Assembly: GCA_934196725.1 (NCBI GenBank)
Contig: CAKPWR010000006.1
Coordinates: forward strand, 1 to 58,689
Reading direction: 5' to 3'
Origin: an uncultured Prevotella sp.
GTDB lineage: Bacteria; Bacteroidota; Bacteroidia; Bacteroidales; Bacteroidaceae
Length of the DNA stretch: 58,689 nt
The position numbers and the translations under genes are program-made. Positions 52,318 to 58,689 of the stretch are shown here, one piece after another. The notes under the pieces are model-generated. The model made no database searches and was not told where the DNA came from. It worked only from the letters and a program-made list of their open reading frames with translations. Positions within the stretch are counted from its first letter, which is position 1. Every line of letters begins with the position of its first letter.

Positions 52318-55300
52318 TTATTTAACACTAAATTTCTTTCCGTTCTTGATATAGATGCCCTTGCGAGGTGTGCCCTTTACGCGCTGACCCTCTAAGGTAT
52401 AGATGGCTGACGAACCAGTCTGTTTGTCATCTCCTAAGCTGATGATGCGGATACCAGTGGTAGAACTGTCATCTGGCAAACCGATGCTGAACAGCATGGT
52501 ACGTGAAGAAGCCGACTGCGATGGCTCGACGTTCAGATGTATGCGATAAGGAGACAAATCACCTGTGTGGATACCAAACTTACCATCTGCACGGAAACTG
52601 TAGCTTCCTTCTGCCATAGGAGTGGTAGTATAAACACCACCTATTGAGGCATTTGTCAGTTCGTGGCAGATAGTCATAAAACCACTCTTACCATCCCAGT
52701 CTCTCAAAGTCAGCGACTTGGCTGCTGGAGCTGCAAAGAAGCTGGCGCTGTACTCTACATTCTGTGCCTTTGCAACCAATTTCTGATCTGTGCCCTCAGC
52801 ACCAAGCTTAACAATCATTGGTGTACCAGCCTTGATGACAGACTGCTCATCGAGCATAAGAACGAATTTCAATACACTTGCATCATTTGTAGGCATGTGA
52901 ATCATCATATCTCCTACCGGATAGCATTTCTCTGCACCAGTAACATCAGCAACATTGATATCGAAAGGAAGGCAGAGTGTTACATAACCCGTCTGTCCCT
53001 CACTGAGCTGACGGCTATATTGCAGGTCCTTTACCGTGAACTGAGCCTGGGTGTTGATGGCTGTAGAAGCATCGGTAAGGTTCAGTTCCTTGACATAGAA
53101 CTTGCCGTCTGTTGACTTTGTTGCCTCCAGTGTTCCATCTTCATCTGCTGCATACTTATGAAGAGTGCAGCCCTCGTTGCGGCAACCCATGTGATAGATG
53201 TGACTGTCGGAGTCGAACTCAGGACTGGTTAAAGTGGCAGATGGTTTATGAACCTGCGCATCCTCAGAGGTAGTGTTGTTATATGAGAAAGTCGTATTGT
53301 CGCAGTAACGGAAAGTTCCTTTATATACTGTATTGCCTTCTGCAGCTGTCAGTACAGGATAAGCATCTGCATCAGCACCCAAGAGTTTCTGGTACCAAGC
53401 CAGTTTGCCTTCTGATTTGCTTCCGTTGAGCAGGTAAGCCACCTCGCCGCTGTTCAGCTGCTCTACGGTGAATGCCTTGATCACGTCAGCTTCATTCTTA
53501 CCTTCAGGATAGGTCAATGAGCCTTCTCCGATAGCCTTTACGGCATCGCCTGTCTGCTCAGTTTTATTGATGGTAAGCTTAGCACTGCTGTTGTATGCCA
53601 AGATGCCAGAAGCGGTGCTGGAGGAATGGTTTATGCATCCAACAAGGAGACCGCCAAACTTTGTATTAGAAGTAGCTGTAACATTACCTGTGCCAAGCAC
53701 ATTATTCAGATTGCATATAATACCTTCTCCTATCAGGTTTCCGACGTTATCAGTTCCAGTTATATCGCCATAGTTAGCACTGTTCTGAATGGTTCCAGAG
53801 CCAAAAAATCCAACCATGCCACCAGCTTGGCTGTCTGTACCTGTTACAGCACCATAATTGGCGCATGAAGTGATGGAATTGTCGTCACCCTCTTGGCTAC
53901 CAACAACACCTCCTACAGAGAATCTACCATTCACTATTGCATGGTTTTCGCAGTTGCTGATGTCGCCACTTGCTCTTCCTGCTATTCCGCCAACGAAATC
54001 ATTTCCTACTACTGAACAGTTAGCCAAGGTCTTGATATTTTCAATAATACAATTCTCTTCGTATCCTGCCAATATTCCAGTATAATACTCACCTGTACTC
54101 TTCACCTTCGCATTGTCGAAAGTGATGTTCTTGATACTGCCAGCATCAGCATAGCCGAAGAAACCGGTATAATCAGAGGTGGCATTGATGTAGAGATTAC
54201 TGATGGTCTTCCCGTTGCCGTCGAATGTACCTTGATACTGATTCTCTTCTGAGTTACCGATAGGAGTCCAGCTGAGCTCTTCAGTGTTCGTGGCGGTATT
54301 AGCCTCATGGCATACACTGCTCATATCAATTTCTTTCACATCATCGGCAATCTTTGCCCAGGCGTTAGGGTGACCTTCATTCACATAGTCACGGAACCAC
54401 GCCAGATGCTCTGCCGACTTTAGTATGAAAGGCTTCTTCTCGGTTCCATAACCAGTCATCTCTGCTGGTAAGTCACGATCAAGACCATTCAGTTTTACAT
54501 TGAGCGTAACATTGCCTTCGATGGCATTGCCAGAGCCTTCTCTTGCACCGATATAATAAGTGGTGCCTTTTGTTACATCGTAGGTGATTTTGAAGTCGCG
54601 ACTATTGCCATTATTTGTATAATCACTATGAGTCAGGTAAGATGCAGCCGTACGGCTCTCCCACAGGGTGCCATAGGTAAATTTGCCATTGCTGTTTGCC
54701 GTCACCTCCAATGTGCCATCTTCTGGAGCTGTATATTTATAAAGATTGTAACCGCTGATTTTATCCTCTGTGCCAATTGTCTTTTCGATTGTTATGGCTT
54801 TGTTGCCCAATGTCAAGGAAGGTATTTCTTTCTGACACTTCGTACACTTGTCGTTCTCATCATATTCGTGTCCTTTTGCTGATATTACGAGAGTGCTCAC
54901 TTCTTGTGCCATATTCTCGTCCGAGAAAAACTTATGACAAAGATTACATTTCCAATATTCAATATTTCCATCTTCGATGCAAGTAGGAGCCATGTACTCG
55001 TGATGTTCTGGACTATCGCCATGCAGAAACATGAATGTGCCCTCTTGTGCAGGCTTTGTGTTGGTGATTTTATCTGTACCTACCAGCTCGCCTAAACAAT
55101 TCAATGTCACATTACCATCTAAATAAACCTTGTTGTCTGAGCCAACTAAAGGATAGCTATCTGTGCCCAGTTTCTGTCCCCATTTTGCACTCCCTGAGAC
55201 ATTTTGCTGGAGCAAATAGGCAACCAATCCGCTCTTCAAGTGTTCTTCGGTAAATGCCTTTATCATTTCAGTAGAAGTCAATGAACCATATCCGATGGCC

Positions 55301-56340
55301 ATGTCATTATCAATTTTCTGCGCAACGCCCCCGACAATCAGCTTGATGCTGCTGTTGTATGCCAAGATGTCTGAAGCTGAGATGGCGGAACCTTGGATGA
55401 GTCCAACAAAGAGAGCACCTACATATTGCGCAGTGATATTACCAGTACAAAACACTTTGTTTAGATTGCATGTTCCTGCAAAGCCTGCCAAGCTTCCGAC
55501 ATAACTATTTCCGGTTATATTACCATAGTTAGCACTATTCAGAATGGTTCCATTCAGAAATCCTCCAAACATGCCGCCAACGAAATTATCCGTGCCTGTT
55601 ATGTCACCATAATTAGCACATGAAGTGATGGAAGTGCCGGAACCTTGAAAGCGTCCTACAACACCTCCCACTTCTCTTGTACCATTAACCATTGCATGGT
55701 TTTCGCAGTTGCTGATGTTGCCATTTGCATTTCCTGCTATTCCGCCAGTTCCATTTTTTCCTTCTACCGAACAGTTTCCTAAGGTCTTGATGTTTTCAAA
55801 AATACAAGAACCTGCGTCTCCTGCCAAAATTCCAGTACGTAGTCCATCGTTCTTTACGTTAGCTTTGTTGAACGTGATGTTCTTGATGCTGCCCCCATCA
55901 GCATAGCCGAAGAAACCGGCACCCCATACAGAGCTGGCGATATAGAGATTACTGATGGTCTTTCCGTTGCCATCGAATGTACCTTGATATTTATTTTTAT
56001 CTGAGTTTCCTATAGGAGTCCAACTGACTTCTTTTGGATTCTTGGCATCATCAGCCGCATGGCAGAACTCAGACAAGTCGATATCAGCAGTCAGCGTGGC
56101 TGAAGCTGATGGGTGAGTAGTTCCATCTGCTTCGCCTTCGTCCACGATAGTTCCGTTCACATAGTCGCGGAACCACGCCAGTTCGGCAGCTGTGGATATC
56201 TTATAAGGATTATCTACTGAGCCATCGCCACTGGAAGGCTTCGTTTGTGCCCATGCCCCCTCATAAGGCATGAGAATAGCCATCACGAGCAGCAGCATCG
56301 TGACGAGCCAATTCGATTTGTGTAATTGTTTCTTTTTCAT
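52318..56340 (-). CDS. Secreted GLUG-repeat surface protein with tandem modules
   Basis: A 1340-residue protein with an N-terminal signal peptide (about 10-31, MPYEGAWAQ). Two homologous modules, about 41-410 and 628-1000, each start with AWFRDYVN, contain WTPIGNS...YQGTFDGNGKTISNLYI and run through GLUG-type beta-helix repeats (for example VGGVVG, SCANYG, ISNCENHA). Between them lie a CxxC pair (YWKCNLCHKFF, KCTKCQ) and a beta-sandwich (about 510-620). The C-terminus (about 1290-1340, YTLEGQRVKGTPRKGIYIKNGKKF) is the tail common on Prevotella exported proteins and is probably a sorting or anchoring signal. An adhesin-like or glycan-binding surface role is likely but unproven. Confidence 0.85.
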   Translation of the reverse strand: MKKKQLHKSNWLVTMLLLVMAILMPYEGAWAQTKPSSGDGSVDNPYKISTAAELAWFRDYVNGTIVDEGEADGTTHPSASATLTADIDLSEFCHAADDAKNPKEVSWTPIGNSDKNKYQGTFDGNGKTISNLYIASSVWGAGFFGYADGGSIKNITFNKANVKNDGLRTGILAGDAGSCIFENIKTLGNCSVEGKNGTGGIAGNANGNISNCENHAMVNGTREVGGVVGRFQGSGTSITSCANYGDITGTDNFVGGMFGGFLNGTILNSANYGNITGNSYVGSLAGFAGTCNLNKVFCTGNITAQYVGALFVGLIQGSAISASDILAYNSSIKLIVGGVAQKIDNDMAIGYGSLTSTEMIKAFTEEHLKSGLVAYLLQQNVSGSAKWGQKLGTDSYPLVGSDNKVYLDGNVTLNCLGELVGTDKITNTKPAQEGTFMFLHGDSPEHHEYMAPTCIEDGNIEYWKCNLCHKFFSDENMAQEVSTLVISAKGHEYDENDKCTKCQKEIPSLTLGNKAITIEKTIGTEDKISGYNLYKYTAPEDGTLEVTANSNGKFTYGTLWESRTAASYLTHSDYTNNGNSRDFKITYDVTKGTTYYIGAREGSGNAIEGNVTLNVKLNGLDRDLPAEMTGYGTEKKPFILKSAEHLAWFRDYVNEGHPNAWAKIADDVKEIDMSSVCHEANTATNTEELSWTPIGNSEENQYQGTFDGNGKTISNLYINATSDYTGFFGYADAGSIKNITFDNAKVKSTGEYYTGILAGYEENCIIENIKTLANCSVVGNDFVGGIAGRASGDISNCENHAIVNGRFSVGGVVGSQEGDDNSITSCANYGAVTGTDSQAGGMVGFFGSGTIQNSANYGDITGTDNVGNLIGEGIICNLNNVLGTGNVTATSNTKFGGLLVGCINHSSSTASGILAYNSSAKLTINKTEQTGDAVKAIGEGSLTYPEGKNEADVIKAFTVEQLNSGEVAYLLNGSKSEGKLAWYQKLLGADADAYPVLTAAEGNTVYKGTFRYCDNTTFSYNNTTSEDAQVHKPSATLTSPEFDSDSHIYHMGCRNEGCTLHKYAADEDGTLEATKSTDGKFYVKELNLTDASTAINTQAQFTVKDLQYSRQLSEGQTGYVTLCLPFDINVADVTGAEKCYPVGDMMIHMPTNDASVLKFVLMLDEQSVIKAGTPMIVKLGAEGTDQKLVAKAQNVEYSASFFAAPAAKSLTLRDWDGKSGFMTICHELTNASIGGVYTTTPMAEGSYSFRADGKFGIHTGDLSPYRIHLNVEPSQSASSRTMLFSIGLPDDSSTTGIRIISLGDDKQTGSSAIYTLEGQRVKGTPRKGIYIKNGKKFSVK

Positions 56341-56405
56341 ACACGTTTTGTTATAAATGAATAATGTTAATATTTTGTCTTATATATCTGCTTGCCAGTT
56401 TATCG

Positions 56406-56413
56406 CAAAGATA
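56406..56413 (-). promoter_or_regulatory. -7 element near the GLUG gene
   Basis: TATCTTTG on the minus strand, about 65 nt before the start codon. Confidence 0.5.
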
Positions 56414-56567
56414 AGGAGCTTTCCTCTATGATGGGATAGGCTTCGCCATCATTCCCATTGGATCATCAGAGAGAAGAGCATTCCTAAAAGAATAAGAGGC
56501 TTGCCTGCATGATGAACAGGTATGTCGGACAGCAATCCGGCATGGCTCCAATCTAGCAATCATGCCG

Positions 56568-56575
56568 CAAATATA
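56568..56575 (-). promoter_or_regulatory. Alternative upstream -7 element for the GLUG gene
   Basis: TATATTTG on the minus strand, giving a leader of about 220 nt if used. Confidence 0.45.
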
Positions 56576-56593
56576 CAAAAAATAATTGAAATA

Positions 56594-56668
56594 AGGTGTC
56601 CAGTTGCCCCCACTAGGTGTCCAGTTGCCCCCATTTTAGGTGTCCATTTGGTGGGCAAATAGACACCT
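56594..56668. repeat. AGGTGTCCA direct repeats with an inverted end
   Basis: AGGTGTCCAGTTGCCCCCA occurs at 56594 and 56615 (21 bp apart); AGGTGTCCATTTG follows at 56638 and pairs with CAAATAGACACCT ending at 56668, making a hairpin of about 13 bp. Confidence 0.75.
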
Positions 56669-56989
56669 AAATAGGTTCGCGCACGGTAAAAATGGTTCTT
56701 TTCTCTGGTATTTTACAAAAATTAGTAATTTCTGCTTTTTATCTTCTCTAGCTGAATTTGTAGCCAGATAGTCACTTTTTTCCGTCTCTCAGAGCCTCCC
56801 GAAAGTCCGTTTTGCGTGATGCCAATAATACGAAAAAAGGGGCAGCATGTTCGTTATACTGTCCCTATATGTAACCTTTGTTAGCCTATTTTGATTCAAT
56901 CTTCCGCACTCTTTCGAAAGATATGCTTGTAAAGATACTATACCAAATGAAAACTTGCCGATCTTTACCTCTTACGCCTGACGTTGCCA

Positions 56990-58363
56990 TTAATCCCCTT
57001 TCGGAGCAACGCTTAGTTTGCATAAGTTACTCATTGCATAAAGTGGGATTACATCTACGTGGCGACAGGCATTTTGAGATTCTTTATCAATGTATTCAAA
57101 CTCTCCAAAATTCTCTAAGGATGTACGAACTGCATGATGGAGCGCTTTCTTTCTCATGAATAGCCATAAACTTTGCATACTGCCCCTGGTAGTAGCTTTC
57201 ACTTCTATCGGTATAACCACACCATCTTTCGCTTCCAGATAATCAATTTCTGCATTGGCTCCTTTTGACAGATTCTGCCAATAGTACATCTCTGCCTTTT
57301 GGAAACAGTCGTGGTTCTTGACGAGTTCCAAGCCTGCGAATATTTCTGAAGCCGCCCCTTTATTGACAAAATCAACATCCGAAGCCAAAAGGACATTAGC
57401 TGCAGGAGTACCCAACATGGTTTGCATCAGCCCTAAATCTAAGAAAAGGTATTTCCTATAGCTGCAATTCTCTTCTGCACCAAGTGGAACTCCATTTCCA
57501 TCAGTATGGGTTACCGGCTTTATGAGTCCCGCCAATGTCAATAGATGAAGTGCATCTTTGATGATCGAAGAATGAACATCATCGGCAACCTGTCTATAAA
57601 CAAACTTACTGCCAGCCTGCAAAGCAACGGAACGCAAGACCTTTCTCAATAAAGCTGGAGATATGCGCGACTTGTACTTGGCAAAATCATCCTGATAGGT
57701 ATCCAGGATATCATTATGGACATGAGCGCATTCCAAATAACTTTTGGTCTCAATCCATTCTGTAACTGCAGCAGGCATACCACCCACCAGATAGAAGGTC
57801 TTCAACTGGTCTACCAGTTTGTTATGAACGGCATCAGGAAGTGGAGATGAGGGTGATGCCTGCTGCTTGTAACTTATAGTGGTATCCAGTCCCTGTGCCA
57901 TGAGAAATTCATCAAAGGAAAAAGGGTACATGTAGAGTGAACGTATTCTCCCCACTCCAAAGGAAGGAAGTTCCTCTAAGGTAAATTCCAGTAATGAGCC
58001 GGCTGCGATGACATGTAGTTCCGGATAATCCTCTTTGAAATAACGGAGCGACATGATTGCTTCCTGGCTAACTTGTATCTCATCTATGAAGAGTAGAGTT
58101 TCTCCAGGTATTACAGGGATTCCGGTAGTTGCACTTATGCCTTCACACGTTCTATGCACGTCAATATCTTTTGAAAAGAGTCCTCTTATGGATGGTTGAC
58201 TCTCTAAATTTATCTCCACAAAGTACTTAAACGCTTTGCCTAACTGACGTACAGCAGAAGATTTTCCTACTTGTCTGGCTCCACGTATAAGCAAAGGTTT
58301 CCTTCTTTGAGAAACCTTCCATTCCAGGAGTTTTTTATCTATGTTTCGTTTGTAATATGCCAT
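56990..58363 (-). CDS. AAA ATPase with DUF4143 domain
   Basis: A 457-residue protein of the AAA_14-DUF4143 family. Walker A is LIRGARQVGKSSAV (about 25-38); Walker B is LLFIDEIQ. Sensor-type text (AAGSLLEFTL) and a C-terminal DUF4143 nuclease-like domain (about 205-400, FYLVGGMPAAVTEW; AEIDYLEAKDGVVIPIEVKA) follow. The ExK-like spacing in EIDYL...IEVK suggests a PD-(D/E)XK fold. Such ATPases are very common in gut Bacteroidota; their function is not established. The start was set at 58363 (MAYYKRNIDKK); the ATG at 58411 lies upstream of the -7 element and within the 33-bp repeats. Confidence 0.88.
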   Translation of the reverse strand: MAYYKRNIDKKLLEWKVSQRRKPLLIRGARQVGKSSAVRQLGKAFKYFVEINLESQPSIRGLFSKDIDVHRTCEGISATTGIPVIPGETLLFIDEIQVSQEAIMSLRYFKEDYPELHVIAAGSLLEFTLEELPSFGVGRIRSLYMYPFSFDEFLMAQGLDTTISYKQQASPSSPLPDAVHNKLVDQLKTFYLVGGMPAAVTEWIETKSYLECAHVHNDILDTYQDDFAKYKSRISPALLRKVLRSVALQAGSKFVYRQVADDVHSSIIKDALHLLTLAGLIKPVTHTDGNGVPLGAEENCSYRKYLFLDLGLMQTMLGTPAANVLLASDVDFVNKGAASEIFAGLELVKNHDCFQKAEMYYWQNLSKGANAEIDYLEAKDGVVIPIEVKATTRGSMQSLWLFMRKKALHHAVRTSLENFGEFEYIDKESQNACRHVDVIPLYAMSNLCKLSVAPKGD

Positions 58364-58389
58364 TTTGCGTAATTTATTGATTTTCAGTG

Positions 58390-58397
58390 CAAAGATA
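58390..58397 (-). promoter_or_regulatory. -7 element of the AAA/DUF4143 gene
   Basis: TATCTTTG on the minus strand, about 27 nt before the start codon; the nearest 33-bp repeat unit supplies TTTTGG at about the -33 position. Confidence 0.65.
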
Positions 58398-58403
58398 CAA
58401 CTT

Positions 58404-58526
58404 TTATCCAAAAGTCAAGGCAAACAATAGTTAATTTTATCCAAAAGTCGGGGCAAACAATGGCTAATTCTATCCAAAAGTCGGGGCTAACAGTGGCTGG
58501 TTTTATCCAAAAGTCAAGGCGAACGA
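58404..58526. repeat. 33-bp tandem repeat, almost four units
   Basis: (T/C)TATCCAAAAGTC starts at 58404, 58437, 58470 and 58503, exactly 33 bp apart. Units vary at GTCAAGG/GTCGGGG and in the tail; the last is cut short by the hairpin. Confidence 0.92.
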
Positions 58527-58550
58527 GGACTACCTGTAGGTAGTCCTCGT
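58523..58550. terminator. Terminator hairpin behind the right-edge gene
   Basis: A perfect 12-bp stem, ACGAGGACTACC against GGTAGTCCTCGT, with loop TGTA. It lies 17 nt after the stop codon of the minus-strand gene at 58567. Confidence 0.75.
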
Positions 58551-58566
58551 ATTTGTTTATACGAAT

Positions 58567-58689
58567 TTATACGAACAGGTCGTCCATTGTAATTTGTACT
58601 TGAGCCAAGGCCGCATACTGTGTAAGGCGCACGCCAAAAGTAGTAATCATCGTTGGGATAATGCCACTTTTTATCCCTGTTTCTGCCAC
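58567..58689 (-). CDS. C-terminal end of a gene entering from the right (same family as 50503)
   Basis: Forty codons ending ITTFGVRL...VQITMDDLFV then TAA at 58569-58567. 116 bp match 50510-50625 at 97%. The full protein lies outside the window. The ending suggests an archaeal-type AAA ATPase, with low confidence. Confidence 0.65.
   Translation of the reverse strand: MAETGIKSGIIPTMITTFGVRLTQYAALAQVQITMDDLFV

Larger units (their letters stand above)
56341..56989. other. 650-bp gap between the ATPase and GLUG genes
   Basis: Holds two -7 elements for the GLUG gene (56406 and 56568) and the GTGTCCAGTTG repeats (56594-56668). From 56669 to 56989 I see nothing that can be named. Short open frames there have no family resemblance. 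Confidence 0.6.

Noticed and set aside
58364..58411. Upstream start for the AAA/DUF4143 gene
   Set aside because: The ATG precedes the -7 element TATCTTTG and overlaps the first 33-bp repeat; the downstream ATG gives the normal family N-terminus.

Overview
The window looks like a chromosome segment of a gut or rumen Bacteroidota, most probably a Prevotellaceae member such as Segatella/Prevotella copri. The reasons are the TAnnTTTG -7 promoter elements, the housekeeping order DUF4290-murA-rimM-dxr-rseP, the C-terminal 'YTLEGQRV...KGIYIKNGKKF' type tail on a large secreted protein, and a dense set of pectin glycoside hydrolases. No rRNA, tRNA or CRISPR array was recognised.

Region 1 (1-31.7 kb, minus strand) is most of the enzyme part of a rhamnogalacturonan-II (RG-II) degradation locus. 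It encodes a GH2, a GH137-GH2 fusion, a GH138-type alpha-galacturonidase, a GH78 fused to a sialidase-like propeller, a GH140 apiosidase, a GH95, an STN-fused pectin methylesterase-like hydrolase, a second GH78 and a giant GH43-GH143-GH142 fusion. Almost every enzyme matches a linkage in RG-II side chains A to E. No SusC/SusD pair or sensor/regulator lies in the window, so the locus is split or continues past the left edge. Four transcription units of the locus share a promoter-like motif, GTTAC-N16-CGTC, with the spacing expected of an ECF sigma factor. This suggests one coordinated regulon.

The locus is interrupted at 7.4-12.5 kb by an AT-rich accessory block. It holds a hipBA toxin-antitoxin pair between two copies of a 100-bp direct repeat that carries the locus promoter, and on the other strand a run of five small lipoprotein genes, four of them paralogues.

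Region 2 (31.8-44.5 kb) is conserved housekeeping: recG, a small conserved gene, an M23/LysM peptidase, rseP, dxr, rimM, murA (with Asp in place of the fosfomycin-target Cys), a DUF4290 gene, tsaB, yicC, gmk and nadD. The short gaps between them carry two families of heptanucleotide repeats.

Region 3 (44.6-50.5 kb) is an envelope-modification group: a phosphoethanolamine-transferase-like sulfatase-fold protein, two acyltransferase-3 proteins, a UbiA-family polyprenyl-phosphate phosphoribosyltransferase and a HAD phosphatase.

Region 4 (50.5-58.7 kb) is accessory and is bounded by two 97% identical copies of the 3' end of one gene. It holds 21-22-bp periodic repeat arrays, a free-standing C-terminal domain of an Rpn-type (PD-(D/E)XK) protein, a 1340-residue GLUG-repeat secreted protein with a 62-residue 'LAGS' peptide gene behind it, and an AAA/DUF4143 ATPase whose promoter lies next to a 33-bp tandem repeat.
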